A stretch of 64,000 bases of DNA from Luteibacter sp. dw_328 (GTDB taxonomy: Bacteria; Pseudomonadota; Gammaproteobacteria; Xanthomonadales; Rhodanobacteraceae): positions 372,001 through 436,000 of the forward strand of contig NZ_JAAVUW010000005.1 of the NCBI RefSeq assembly GCF_018449605.1, given 5' to 3'. Both the position numbers and the translations under genes were made by a program. Shown here piece after piece: positions 49,773 through 60,000 of the stretch. Positions within the stretch are counted from its first letter, which is position 1. Each line of letters begins with the position of its first letter. The notes under the pieces are model-generated. The model had not been told where the DNA came from and made no database searches. It saw only the letters and a list, made by a program, of their open reading frames with translations.

Positions 49773-52700
49773 TCAATAGTCGTACGTGACGCCGAAGCGG
49801 AAGTAGCGAGGCGTCTCGAACGCGATAGGCACGTTGTAGGTCGGCTCCGGCGCGTCCGTCGTACCGAGGTAAGGATCCGACTGGGTCTTCTTCTGCTCAT
49901 TGAACAGATTGAAGACATCGATCGAGAGGCCGAGCTTGCCGTCGGCAAATGCCGGGCGATAGGCGAGCGAAGCCGAGACGACGTGCGTGATCGGATTGCG
50001 GCCCACGGCACCCGGCGGCGATGGCTCACCACCACACCAGTGGTAGGACTCAACGCCATAGCCAGCGTCGATCTGGTCGGGGCCGAAACCGCCGTAGCAA
50101 TTACGCGGTGCACCGGACACGATGGCGATGTTGCCCGAGACTTGCCATTCCGGCGTAATCTCGTAGGCACCGTAGGCCTTCAGTGCGTGCGTATGGTCGT
50201 TCGCGAGCTTGCCGTTCGAATACACCATCAACGGGGCGTTATCCCACGCCTGCGTGACAGACGGGTCACTACGCGTACCTGCATCGGAATCGGTCTGGCC
50301 TTCGCTGTTGCCGTAAAGCTTCGAGTAGACGTAGCTGACGTTACCCCACCACTTGCCATCGCCCTTTTCGCGCTGCAGATGCAGCTCGAGCGCGTAGTAG
50401 TGACGCTTGAGCTGCGGGAAACCGAGCTCGTCGTTGGTGGCACGGACACTGTCGTAACCACCGGCCGCGTTCGGCGCCAGGAACGTGTTGGCACGACCCG
50501 GGTTGAACAGATAGCAACTGACGCCAGCCTGGCTCAGGTCAACGGCGGAACCGCTGGCGGTGAACAGCTGCTGCAAGCGTCCCGCCGGGTCGTCGCCCGT
50601 ATCGCAATAGTCATCGATCGCGTTGCCTAGCTTGCGGTAGGTCGCCTTGGCGCCGTAGACCCAGTTCTCGCCCCATGTCTTGTCGAAGCCCGCGATGTAC
50701 TCGTCCTGGTACTCGGACTTCAGGCCCTTCGCGCTAACGATGGTAGGGTCCTTCGGTTGGCCGTACTCGTTATTGGGCGAGTACGCCACACCTGGGCCGT
50801 TGACCGTATTGAGCGGCGTCAGACCGAGCGGATAGCCGTTGGACGGATCGATACCCGTGTACGAAAAGTACGTATTGGTCTGCGTGGAAGACGACGCACC
50901 GCGAAGCGCGGGAACCAGCGGCAGTGCGAGGAAGTAACGCCCCGCGTTGCCGTAGACCTTGAACGTGCTGTCGCCGAAGACATCCCAGGTACCACCCAGA
51001 CGCGGCGCCCACTGCGGCTTGGTCTGGGTGATGTAGGCCGCGCCATTGCCGTTGTAGTTGGTGAACTGGTCGTTACGAATACCGAGTGACAGCTTGACGG
51101 TATCCGACACCTGCCACTGGTCCTGTACGTACTGCGCGCGCTGACGCACGCGCACCGAGGCGGCGGTCAACTGACGGTACTGGGAGACGTAGTACGGCGT
51201 ACCGACCGGTGCGTCGACGGCGCCGCCGGCGATGGACCCACCGCTAGCGACCGTGTCGTAGCTCCACTCGTAGCCGGCGTTGTTGTAGACCTTCTCGCCG
51301 TCGTTCAGATCCCGACTATTCTGGTTGTCGATACCGACCGAGATCGTGTGGTCGCCGAGCACGTAGGAGAGGTCGACGCGGTAGTTCGACACCTTGCTCT
51401 CATGGGCCGGATCGGTGATGGTGGTCAGGTTCTGCGCATTGGTGATGCCTTGCGGGAAGCCTGGCGTCAGAGCCGGATCCTGATTTCTGGCACCGAGAAT
51501 GGGAATCAGGTTCGGATCGGTGGTACCGGTCTGCGTGAACAGCTTCGTGTCCTGCTTACCGTACTGGGCGGTCAAGGTCAGGCTGTCCGTGATGTAGCTC
51601 GTGTACTTCGCGATCCACATCGTCTGCTTGGTGCTGGTCGCGGTATCCGGCGCGATGAAATCGCCATCCTGGCGAGTGTCGTTATCGAACGTGTACACCT
51701 GGCCGGTGTAGTCATGCTTTTCGCTGGCAGCGGTCAACTCAAGCAGATTGCTATCGTTGATATTCCAGTCGAACTTGGCGTAGATCTTCGGATCCTTGTA
51801 AGTCTGCACGTAGTTCTTGTTCTGGGAGGCGATCTGGACGTTATCGCCCTTGGTCTTCTCACCTTCCACCGCGATGAAGGCGAACAAGGTGTCCTTGATC
51901 AGCGGGCCACCTGCGTAGGCCGAGTAAATGGCGTCCCAGCTCTTGTTGAGGTTGCGATAGCGGTAGGTCTGTCCATCGAGAGACGAGCTACCCGGGTATT
52001 TGGCGTTGATCGGAGCGGCGTAAGAGAAGTCCGGGGTCCAGAGGATCTGACCGCCGAAATGGAATTCGTTGGTGCCGCGACGGCCGACGATACTGATCAC
52101 GCCACCGTCCGAGCGACCGTACTGTGCACCGTAACCGCCGGTCAGGATTTCCTGCTGGTCGATGGCACCGTATGGCAGGGTCATGCCGCCGTAACCCGCG
52201 ATGGGATCGGTGGTGTTCATGCCGTTGATGTAATACGCGTTCTCGGTCACCGAAGAGCCACCGAACGAGACCAGGGCTTTGCCCGTCGGGCTCAGGAAAC
52301 CGGTGCCGGTTGCACCCTGCGACACGCCCGGAGCCAACAGGGCAATCGCTTCAGCCGAACGCGCCAGCGGCAACTGCTTGAGCTGGGACTGGGTGATCAC
52401 GGTGCGCGAGTCGAACGAGGAAACGTCGATCGGCGGCAGCGCGTTGCCGACAACGGTCACGCCCTCGAGGTTAGCGGCATTCTGTGCGCTGGCAGCGGCA
52501 GCAGCAAATGACACATCGGTACCGGCGTTAACGCGCAGCTCGACGTTGTCACGCGAATCGACGGTGGTGCCGCCCTTGACCAGGCTGACTTTGTAAGTGC
52601 CCAGCGGCAGGTTTGCGAAGCTGTAACGACCGGCTGCATTGACCGTGGTGGTACGAGTCACGCCCGAGCCGCTGGAAATCTGAACGGTGTCGCCGGCTTC

Positions 52701-52832
52701 GGCTGAACCGAACAGGCTACCCGTGGTGGCCTGGGCGAAAGCGTTGCCGGTGAGACCCATGCCCACCGCGAGCGCGAGGGCCAAAGACGAACGACGCAGG
52801 ACCGATGCCTGCCCGATAGTGCGAACAATCAT
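49773..52832 (-). CDS. Oar-like TonB-dependent receptor with carboxypeptidase-regulatory-like domain
   Basis: A 1019-residue outer-membrane protein. I start at ATG 52832 (MIVRTIGQASVLRRSSLALALAVGMGLTGNAFAQ), 27 codons inside the longest frame, with GGGGAG upstream. A beta-sandwich carboxypeptidase-regulatory-like domain occupies ~35-110 (TTGSLFGSAEAGDTVQISSGSGVTRTTTVNAAGRYSFANLPLGTYKVSL), then a plug (VITQSQLKQLPLARSAEAIALLAPGV ... INGMNTTDPIAGYGGMTLPYGAIDQQEILTGGYGAQYGRSDGGVI) and a barrel ending RFGVTYDY. Oar-like receptors of Xanthomonadales are linked to uptake or export of peptides and other large substrates; the ligand is unknown. Confidence 0.92.
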   Translation of the reverse strand: MIVRTIGQASVLRRSSLALALAVGMGLTGNAFAQATTGSLFGSAEAGDTVQISSGSGVTRTTTVNAAGRYSFANLPLGTYKVSLVKGGTTVDSRDNVELRVNAGTDVSFAAAAASAQNAANLEGVTVVGNALPPIDVSSFDSRTVITQSQLKQLPLARSAEAIALLAPGVSQGATGTGFLSPTGKALVSFGGSSVTENAYYINGMNTTDPIAGYGGMTLPYGAIDQQEILTGGYGAQYGRSDGGVISIVGRRGTNEFHFGGQILWTPDFSYAAPINAKYPGSSSLDGQTYRYRNLNKSWDAIYSAYAGGPLIKDTLFAFIAVEGEKTKGDNVQIASQNKNYVQTYKDPKIYAKFDWNINDSNLLELTAASEKHDYTGQVYTFDNDTRQDGDFIAPDTATSTKQTMWIAKYTSYITDSLTLTAQYGKQDTKLFTQTGTTDPNLIPILGARNQDPALTPGFPQGITNAQNLTTITDPAHESKVSNYRVDLSYVLGDHTISVGIDNQNSRDLNDGEKVYNNAGYEWSYDTVASGGSIAGGAVDAPVGTPYYVSQYRQLTAASVRVRQRAQYVQDQWQVSDTVKLSLGIRNDQFTNYNGNGAAYITQTKPQWAPRLGGTWDVFGDSTFKVYGNAGRYFLALPLVPALRGASSSTQTNTYFSYTGIDPSNGYPLGLTPLNTVNGPGVAYSPNNEYGQPKDPTIVSAKGLKSEYQDEYIAGFDKTWGENWVYGAKATYRKLGNAIDDYCDTGDDPAGRLQQLFTASGSAVDLSQAGVSCYLFNPGRANTFLAPNAAGGYDSVRATNDELGFPQLKRHYYALELHLQREKGDGKWWGNVSYVYSKLYGNSEGQTDSDAGTRSDPSVTQAWDNAPLMVYSNGKLANDHTHALKAYGAYEITPEWQVSGNIAIVSGAPRNCYGGFGPDQIDAGYGVESYHWCGGEPSPPGAVGRNPITHVVSASLAYRPAFADGKLGLSIDVFNLFNEQKKTQSDPYLGTTDAPEPTYNVPIAFETPRYFRFGVTYDY

Positions 52833-53058
52833 TCCGTGTCTCCCCTGATCGACCCTGGAAGGGCCAAAAAAAGCAAGAAAGTCCGGCCAATGGCCAGGAC
52901 TAAGCGACTTCACGTTTACCCTTGGTCCGGGAGGCCAACAGCGACCGACTCCTCCGAAGCCGATCGCTAGCCCCGCCGTGTACTCGTCAACTCACGACAA
53001 GTACAAACCCGAACCTGCCGAACTAACGAAACGTTCAGTTCGGTGCGGTCGGAGTTCG

Positions 53059-53088
53059 AACATAGGCGTGACGTTAGCTAAGTGTCAA
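53059..53088 (-). promoter_or_regulatory. Sigma-70 promoter of the Oar-like receptor gene
   Basis: On the minus strand: TTGACA (53088-53083), an 18-base spacer, then TATGTT (53064-53059), about 227 bp before the receptor start. The remaining part of the 574 bp gap 52833-53406 shows no gene; it is AT-richer and holds a loose inverted repeat around ACGAAACGTT (near 53025) in the leader. Confidence 0.6.
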
Positions 53089-53406
53089 CACGTTGTTGCG
53101 TTTTTGAAGTGACGTCGTCTTCACAATTCACCGCAAGGAATTTCGAATAGACCGCGCGACGCGATCATTGCTGTCTCAGATGGACTCTTGCCTTCACCTG
53201 CTTTCCGCCATTGGTAGCATTTGCAACTACGTCGAAGAACAGGTTGCGTTTGCGCTGCGCCAGGCCGGATCGAAACAGCATTGGCGAGGTCTGCCGAATA
53301 TGAGCATCTGCGAAGCAGACGCATGTCAGCCCGAACGACGAGTAGCGTCTGTTCTCTGGTGGCACGGCCCGCCTTAGGCGTCGCTATCTGTACCGACTCA
53401 GTGCAA

Positions 53407-53772
53407 CTAAGGCCTTCTGAATATCTTCAAATTTGCTATGTCGCCAATGATGCTTCGCAAAGGGGATGGTCGATGAGCGTCAAAGATTTCTTTTAGGTCT
53501 GCCACGTCGATCAAGCTATCCCCTGGCTCCTCTGGACCAATCCAATACCTGCTGTTATCGCCGTATGGTTCCAGCAGGATAAAGTCTCGCCCCAAGTAAT
53601 TGAACTTGACGCGAACATCATCCGAAGATCCGAAATGACCTCGTAAATTTACATCGGCTACTAATGCAGATGACTTAAGAAGCTTTGCAGTATTTCTGCG
53701 CGATACATAGACATGATCGATTTCGAAGGCGAATAAAATTCGATCAGTACTGTAGATTGGATACGTTCTCAT
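53407..53772 (-). CDS. Putative orphan immunity protein of an Rhs-type toxin
   Basis: A 121-residue frame from ATG 53772 (MRTYPIYSTDRILFAFEIDHVYVSRRNTAKLLKSSAL) to 53407; the frame is open upstream to 53901 but the upstream part overlaps the Rhs remnant. The C-terminal part is acidic (GRDFILLEPYGDNSRYWIGPEEPGDSLIDVADLKEIFDAH). I recognise no named family, but small acidic proteins directly after an Rhs C-terminus are usually immunity proteins. Base composition is clearly less GC-rich than in neighbouring genes, suggesting horizontal transfer. Confidence 0.5.
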   Translation of the reverse strand: MRTYPIYSTDRILFAFEIDHVYVSRRNTAKLLKSSALVADVNLRGHFGSSDDVRVKFNYLGRDFILLEPYGDNSRYWIGPEEPGDSLIDVADLKEIFDAHRPSPLRSIIGDIANLKIFRRP

Positions 53773-53788
53773 AGAGGCAAGGCGAATC

Positions 53789-53941
53789 TCAGCCGATTGA
53801 TCTTTCGAGGCCTGCAAGGCCAAGGGAAGCCGCATCATCAAAGCGAGCTGAATAGTCCATCGACCATCGAGGCACCGGATCTTCCCAAGTCCAGAACCCA
53901 TAAGGGTCTACGAAACTCATTGGGTTGCCATCAACATAGCC
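53789..53941 (-). pseudogene. Rhs core C-terminal remnant with truncated pre-toxin
   Basis: In this frame the minus strand reads GYVDGNPMSFVDPYGFWTWEDPVPRWSMDYSARFDDAASLGLAGLERSIG and stops. YVDGNPMxFVDPxG is the signature ending of the Rhs core, and DYSAxFxDAASLGL resembles the pre-toxin segment that normally follows it. Everything upstream (thousands of bases of Rhs repeats) and the toxin domain downstream are missing. The remnant begins within about 12 bp of the stop codon of the radical SAM gene, so a deletion or insertion junction lies there. Confidence 0.75.
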
Positions 53942-53952
53942 CGGTGCCTGGA

Positions 53953-55035
53953 TCAGAACAACTCCCCCTGCGGTGACACAATCCTCGGCGGCACGAACCG
54001 CGACGCATCCAACACCGTATCCCACGCCCGATCCAACCCCGCCTTACGCGTCGCCACCTGCACCCGCTTCCGAATGATGTCCGCAAACACCCCCTGCCCG
54101 CGCATGCGCGTCGCAAAGTTCGAGTCGTAATCCTTCCCGCCATTCATCTGCTGAATCAGGCTGATGATGTGCGCAGCGCGATCCGGATAGTGCAGCTCCA
54201 GCCATTCGCGGAATAACTGCTTGAGCTCATGCGGCAGACGCACGCACGTGTAACCAATGGAGCGCGCGCCAGCGACGCCTGCTTGCTCGATGATCGCCTC
54301 TACATCTTTCTCGTTTAGCGCCGGAATAATCGGTGCAACCAAAACACCCACTGGCACGCCCGCGTTGCTCAACGTCTCCACCGCCTTCATCCGCCGATGC
54401 GGCGCACTGGCCCGCGGCTCGAGCTTCGACGCCAGCTTGTTGTCCAGCGCGTTGATCGACACGAATACATGGACGAGATTGCGCTCGGCCATCGGCACGA
54501 GTATGTCGAGGTCACGCTCGATGAGCGCATTCTTCGTGACGATGGTGCACGGATGGTTGCATTCGTTGAGCAGCGCCAGCGCCGCACGTGTCAGTCGCCA
54601 CTTCTTTTCGATCGGCTGGTACGGATCCGTATTGCTGCCGATGTTGATCGGCTTGCAGACGTAGCTCCGCTTCGCCAGCTCGCCGCGCAGCACTTCCTCG
54701 AGGTTGGTCTTCGCGAAGAGCTTGGTCTCGAAGTCGAGACCCGCCGAGAGGTTGAGATATCCGTGGGACGGACGCGCGTAGCAGTACACGCATCCGTGCT
54801 CACATCCCCTGAATGGGTTCAGTGCCTGGTCGAACCCGACATCGGGAGAGTCATTTCGACTGATCACCGAGCGAGCGAGCTCCTCCCGAGTTTCTGTGTG
54901 CGGACGACGGCTGTCGTCCTCCCGATACCAGCCGTCGTCCTCCTGCACGGAGCGGGTCTTTTCGAACCGTCCTTCGGGGTTGGAAGCGGCGCCTCGCCCT
55001 TTGTGCAGGCGGACCATGGAAATTTCAGTCGACAT
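53953..55035 (-). CDS. PA0069 family radical SAM protein
   Basis: A 360-residue radical SAM protein. KGRGAASNPEGRFEKTRS at the N-terminus and C-E-H-G-C-V-Y-C-Y-A-R-P-S-H (the CxxxCxxC iron-sulfur motif, about residues 78-86) define the PA0069/SplB-like family. NIGSNTDPYQPIEKKWRLTRAALALLNE and VGVLVAPIIPALNEKDVEAI continue the TIM barrel. The product is unknown; members are widespread in proteobacteria. MVRLHKGRG at 55017 is an alternative start. Rhs debris follows its stop codon. Confidence 0.9.
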   Translation of the reverse strand: MSTEISMVRLHKGRGAASNPEGRFEKTRSVQEDDGWYREDDSRRPHTETREELARSVISRNDSPDVGFDQALNPFRGCEHGCVYCYARPSHGYLNLSAGLDFETKLFAKTNLEEVLRGELAKRSYVCKPINIGSNTDPYQPIEKKWRLTRAALALLNECNHPCTIVTKNALIERDLDILVPMAERNLVHVFVSINALDNKLASKLEPRASAPHRRMKAVETLSNAGVPVGVLVAPIIPALNEKDVEAIIEQAGVAGARSIGYTCVRLPHELKQLFREWLELHYPDRAAHIISLIQQMNGGKDYDSNFATRMRGQGVFADIIRKRVQVATRKAGLDRAWDTVLDASRFVPPRIVSPQGELF

Positions 55036-55159
55036 TGTACAAATGTATAACCTCTCCGTCTCACCAGCAGCGATCCGCCCTGGAGAAGGAGGGAGCCGGC
55101 GATCGACACACGATGTGTCGTCCCAGGCGACGCGTGCTCAGGACGCAGGTCGACGCGCA

Positions 55160-55990
55160 CTAGTCGGCTTTCGGCGACGCCAGCCTGGTGGAAAAGTCGC
55201 GGAACGCCTCGGTCACGGCTCGGGAATTCTCGATCCATGGAAAGTGACCTGCACCTGGCACGGCGCACGCAAGGACGTTCGGTGTGACGTACTTCGGCGC
55301 ACTCCAGCCGCGTTGGCTGACGATACGATCATCGGTACCCCATAGACGAAGTACTGGAATGTCCGTGGGCCACCACTGCGCCTCGTAAGTATGGTCAAAG
55401 TTCGCGTCCGACCAATCGACCGCTTCCCGGTTGTAGGGCATACGGGCGAGCATCTCCCGGCCGGCATCGACGCCCGCCGGATTGAAATTCCACTCCGCGG
55501 ATTCGACGACCAGTGTCGTAAGGTTCGCCGTGCTCTTGTCCCGCTCGTAGGCGGCAAGGGCCTCGGCGAACCGCGGCAGCGGATCGTCTTGCGTCATCTG
55601 GACGTACTCCGCATGCCACGCGTAGTCGGGTGCGGTGTCCAGCAGCACAAGGCCGCAGATGTGGTTGCGCACCGCCGGCGTCGCGAGCAGATACATCCCG
55701 CCGGTGGAGTGCCCGGCGAAGATGGCGTTCGGTACCGCTTCTGCCGCCTCGACCAGCACGTGCGGCCACAACCGGAACGGATCATCCGCCAGGTGTCCTG
55801 TGTTCGATCCATCGCCAGGAAGGTCGACCAACCAGATCGCGCCAGGCACCTCCATCGCATCAGCCAGCTCGTGCAGGCTTTCGGAGCCAATGCCCGGGCC
55901 GCCCGGCAGGAGCAGCCAGTTCAGTTCGCCCGGTCGAGCCGAGTGCAGGCGCATTCGGACGCCTGATGCTGTGTATCGTGTTTCCAACAT
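55160..55990 (-). CDS. Alpha/beta hydrolase (proline iminopeptidase-like fold)
   Basis: A 276-residue protein starting at ATG 55990 with GAGGTCAGG upstream; the longest frame reaches 56101. The fold is clear: ELNWLLLPGGPGIGSESLHELADAM (oxyanion GGPG), the nucleophile elbow G-H-S-T-G-G-M at about residue 110, Asp in LRLWGTDDRIVS and His in VPGAGHFPWIENS. GGPGxG is usual for prolyl aminopeptidase-like members, but the S33 GGxGxG/WDQRGxG set is incomplete, so the substrate is unknown. It lies between the Rhs remnant/radical SAM region and the pilus operon. Confidence 0.85.
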   Translation of the reverse strand: MLETRYTASGVRMRLHSARPGELNWLLLPGGPGIGSESLHELADAMEVPGAIWLVDLPGDGSNTGHLADDPFRLWPHVLVEAAEAVPNAIFAGHSTGGMYLLATPAVRNHICGLVLLDTAPDYAWHAEYVQMTQDDPLPRFAEALAAYERDKSTANLTTLVVESAEWNFNPAGVDAGREMLARMPYNREAVDWSDANFDHTYEAQWWPTDIPVLRLWGTDDRIVSQRGWSAPKYVTPNVLACAVPGAGHFPWIENSRAVTEAFRDFSTRLASPKAD

Positions 55991-56048
55991 CGTCCTGACC
56001 TCGTGTCGTTCAGTTGCCACCCCAGCTGCGCAGTGTATGCGGGCCGTC

Positions 56049-56675
56049 TCAGGGCGTGCAGATGTCCGTACTGGCCAGCTTGGTGAACGCGATGCCGCCA
56101 TAGGGACTCACACCGATGCGCGATCCCGGGAGCCGGGTCGTGTTCGTACCGAGGCTGCTCGCGCTGGCGTTGAGCGCACAGAGCACGAAGGCCATGGGCT
56201 GGGAGGCATTCGTGCGCGACGCGACAGCCTCCAGTTGTCCCTGCTGGCCGAACGTGACGACCGCCCCATCCACCGCGCGGGCGGACACGCCATTCAATGC
56301 CGGCGAGGTGCGAAGAATCTGCATCCCCGCCGAGGCGGTGGCCGTGTAGACATCGCTCGCCTTGGTCGTCGCCACCGGGTGGACGTAGACCAGCCAACCC
56401 GTTTCGTACGTGGCGGCACCGGAACAGGTCGCGCCATCGGCACTCGCACACAGCGACACATAGGTCGCGCGCAGGACGCCTTCCGTGCGGGCGTACTGGA
56501 CGGCCGCCTGGAGGTTGTCGGCGGCAACACGCAGCCGGTGTTTTTGCAGCGTCGTGCGAAACGACGGCAACGCGATCGCCGTGAGGATGGCGGCCACGAT
56601 GATCGCGACCATGAGCTCCACGAGGCTGAGGCCTCGCGCGGCACGCCTTCCTGAGCGGCCGACCGTCACCAGCAA
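56049..56675 (-). CDS. Type IV minor pilin, GspH/FimT/FimU-like
   Basis: A 208-residue pre-pilin. The class III signal has the G|LSLVEL processing site in ARGLSLVELMVAIIVAAILTAIALPSF (Gly at about residue 15, Glu at +5), with a GspH-type C-terminal domain (HRLRVAADNLQAAVQYARTEGVLRATYVSLCAS ... GWLVYVHP). In Pseudomonas FimU opens the minor-pilin operon; here the GspH-like gene is last, after pilE. It overlaps pilE by 10 bases. Minor pilins prime pilus assembly at the tip with PilY1. Confidence 0.85.
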   Translation of the reverse strand: MLVTVGRSGRRAARGLSLVELMVAIIVAAILTAIALPSFRTTLQKHRLRVAADNLQAAVQYARTEGVLRATYVSLCASADGATCSGAATYETGWLVYVHPVATTKASDVYTATASAGMQILRTSPALNGVSARAVDGAVVTFGQQGQLEAVASRTNASQPMAFVLCALNASASSLGTNTTRLPGSRIGVSPYGGIAFTKLASTDICTP

Positions 56676-57097
56676 ACGCCGTTCGCGGTCGTGCCCGCGG
56701 GGCCCTTCAGGCCCGTATCGGTCACGGTGAGTGCGCCGCAGGTATCGCGCGCCTGGGAACCGACGGGCGTCGCGGTAGCGGTGTAACCCTGAGCCGCCAC
56801 AGCATTGACCGTGGCGGGCGTCACCGACGCGGTGTAATAGCTGTTCTCCGATGTCGCCGTGATGGTGGTCGAGTAGCCGATGGTGGCTAGATCCGCATAG
56901 GCATTGTGCAGGGCGAAGTAGCGCTCCTCGGCGTTGGCGATCGCCATCAGCAACTTCTGTCCGTCCGATCGTCGTGCGCGGAATCCGTAGCGGCTGTACG
57001 ACGTGATCGCAATGGCCGCGAGGATGCCCATCACGACAAGGACAATCATCAATTCGAGCAGGGTGAAGCCGCCACGGCGGCGCTTAATCGCAAGCAT
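56666..57097 (-). CDS. pilE: Type IV minor pilin PilE
   Basis: A 143-residue pre-pilin. I choose ATG 57097, one base after the pilY1 stop (57099); MARTD at 57112 would overlap it. The leader is MLAIKRRRG|GFTLLELMIVLVVMGILAAIAITSYSRYGFRARRSDGQKLLMAIANAEERYFA, with the GFTLLEL signature. Two Cys near the end (DTCGALTV ... NGVCW) form the typical disulfide-bonded D-loop. PilE-type pilins in the minor operon help prime the pilus. Confidence 0.9.
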   Translation of the reverse strand: MLAIKRRRGGFTLLELMIVLVVMGILAAIAITSYSRYGFRARRSDGQKLLMAIANAEERYFALHNAYADLATIGYSTTITATSENSYYTASVTPATVNAVAAQGYTATATPVGSQARDTCGALTVTDTGLKGPAGTTANGVCW

Positions 57098-57098
57098 G

Positions 57099-60000
57099 TC
57101 AGTTCTCGCCATTCAGGATGCGCCACGAGCGGCGGCGCGCAGTAGGAATGCTTTCGCCGACCGGCGTGCCACTACCACCCAGCGCAGGTACCTGGCCCGG
57201 CAGGTACGAGGTGCCCCCGCTGAGACTGGCCGAGGTGTAGAGCGAACCGGAACTGGCGGCGCCCAGTACGTGGGCGCCAGCAAGCGAATACCCACTACCG
57301 AAGCTGACCGTCGAACCGATGGAGACCCCGAAGGCCGCGCCGCCCGTCGTGCCGTCGAGCGCAATGATCGAACCGGAACTCGATGTCGTGCAGGGATCGT
57401 TGGCGGTCGGGATCAGGGTGCTGAAGGTGACGGTGTTGTTGCTCGAGTCCAGCGCCGGCGTCACGACGACACGTTCCCCGGCCACCGTGTCCAGGCGCAG
57501 GTACCAGCCCGAACTCGTCGCCGGGACGACGTTACTGGTGACGCCGATGGCGCCGGTCGCCGCATCCAGCGCCATGGTCTGCTTGGTCAGGTTGCCTCCC
57601 GCCAGGGTGATCGGGGAAGCCACGTTCGTGCCCGGGTCGCGTACGCCGTAGAGCGCCTGGATCGTGGTGTCCGCGGTATCGGCCGTACTCAGGTAACGAC
57701 CGGTCCCGAAGATCACCATGAAGTACGTCGACGTCGGATCGGCGAGCAACCGCGGCGACGTCGTGATCGACTGCGCGTTAGCGGTGGCTGGCTTGAACAA
57801 CAGGCTGACGCCCTGCGATTGGGTCGTTGAGGCAAGCGCTGCCGTGGAGAGATCGATCCGCCATACGTTGCCGTCCAGATCGCCTGCGAAGGCGACATCG
57901 GCCACCTGGTCGCCGTCGTAGTCGCCGACGGCGGGCGTCGTCAGGCCATGGCTGACCACCGCACCGGTTCCCGTCGGCGTGCGGATCTCCTTCAACAGAG
58001 TCCCGGTCTGCGCATCGAGGACGAACAGCGAGCTGTACGTGTTACTGGCGGCGGCCGAGGTGTTGCCATCGGGGAAGTAACCGCCGGGGACGAGAACCAC
58101 CCAGCGGCCCACGGAGCCACCGCCATTGTCATAAGCGACCCGGGTAATGACCGGCGTGCCGAAGGTGTACCCGAGATTTGCGGGTGTGCCGGTGGCGGCA
58201 ACGCTGTCGCTGTTGAATTCCCAGAGCACCTTGGACGCTACAGCCGTGCTCGTATTGAGCGTTGCTTTACTCGGGTCGGTGATGTCGATGCCAAAGACAC
58301 CACGGCCGCCCAGGCGCAGCGAGCCAACAAGCAACGTGTGCCAGCCCATGGTCGAGTTGTTCAGCGAGCTACTTGCGTTGAAGAACACATCGCCGGTGAC
58401 CGGGCTGCCATCGACCGTGGGCGTGAAGGTGAAGTTCGTCAATCGGGACTGCGCCGGGAGATTCGCGTAAACGCTAGCCGGCACGTAGGCCCACAGTTCG
58501 CGGCCAGGCTGCGCACCCGAGACGGACGCCAGGCGCGCGTCGAACGCATGCAGCATGCCGTCGTTAGCACCCACGTAAACTGCCGCCGGACGTGTCGCCC
58601 ACTTTGAAAGGAAAGTGGAGTAGCTCATGGTGGGATCGGCGGCGACGGCCTTCGCTTCCGGTGCTCCCGCCGAGAACGAATCGCCGTAGCCGCTGTTGGG
58701 CGCGCCGACATAGGCCGGCTGCGATCCGAAGATCGCGCCAAGCAGAGACGATCGCGTACGGAACGTAGTGCCTTCGAGTGTGCGTACGCCGGTCAGCCAG
58801 TCCACGCGTTTCGTGCCCAGGCTGTCGGTCGTCGCTGTGGACCCCGTACCGTCGGACGAGTCCAACGCGGCCTTCTCGGTGGTACTCAGGCCGGTATAGG
58901 CAAACGTGATGGCTTTACCGGCGCCAGGACCGGTGCTCGTGGCGATAAAACGGGGATCGTTGGTCGCACGATTGGTGAGGAAGGCACCGGCGTCGCCCGG
59001 CGGCGCCGGAAGCCACACCGCCGCCCCCACGGCACCGTTCGAGCCAACCACCCTGGCAATCAGCGTCCCGCTCCAGTCGATCGTGTTGTAGCCCGCGTAG
59101 TAAGCGAGCGCATTCGTCGTCAGCACGTTCGCGCTGAGGCTGAGCGTGAGTGAGGTCGAGCTGCTTGCGATCACCGACGAGAGGATGGTGGTCAGGCTAC
59201 TGACGAGTGAGGTCGGATCCGCGGCACTGAAGTATCCACCGCGACTGTTCAAGGCCGCGTGCCAGGTATCGTCGATGTTGGTCGCGCCACCCCCCGTGTC
59301 GGGCGTAGGCCACGCCTTGGTTCCCTTGCGCAGCGCGGTGTAGTCGCTCGGGAAGGTCAGGGTACCGGAGATACCCATGGTGACCATGTACTGCGACATG
59401 TGCTGCCACGTCGCGGGGTCGTTCGCCGGGTTGAAGTAGACCTCGCTGTTGCTGCCGGGTGTCGTCAGGTTGACGGTTGTCGAAGTGCCGGTCACACCGG
59501 TGGTCAGATCCGGATAATAAGCTGGCACGTTGTTGGCCAGGTCGGTGCGCAGATCGTTGGCCCAGTATGAGAAAGCGATGTCGGCGAGCGAGGGATTGGT
59601 GGTGCCCACCTGGTTCCAGAATATCTTCGAGGGCGTGCCACTCGTCGCGTAGGTCGTGCCATCGGGTAACGTCAGGCCGACCGAGTCCAGGGATGTCCCC
59701 TTGGCGGGGCTATCGCCATTCCAGTAGCCGTCGGTGACCAGCATGTTGAAGTTCTTGCGGCACGAGAGCTCACCCGGTGTGCTGGTGCTGCCGTTCCAGT
59801 ACGGGTCCTGCGCATTCGGCGATGTCTTCAGTGCGCGTTTGTAGAAGTCGCCGGCGACCTGGGTCGCCACGCGCGTTGGCGTACCGCCGCTGGCGGGTGC
59901 CCCGTAGAGCCAGTTCATGAACTGGCTGCGCCAGCATGTGTCGGCGGTGCTCGTGGGCACGCACGAGGTGGCGTTCGCCAGCTCGAGAATCTGGCTCGTC

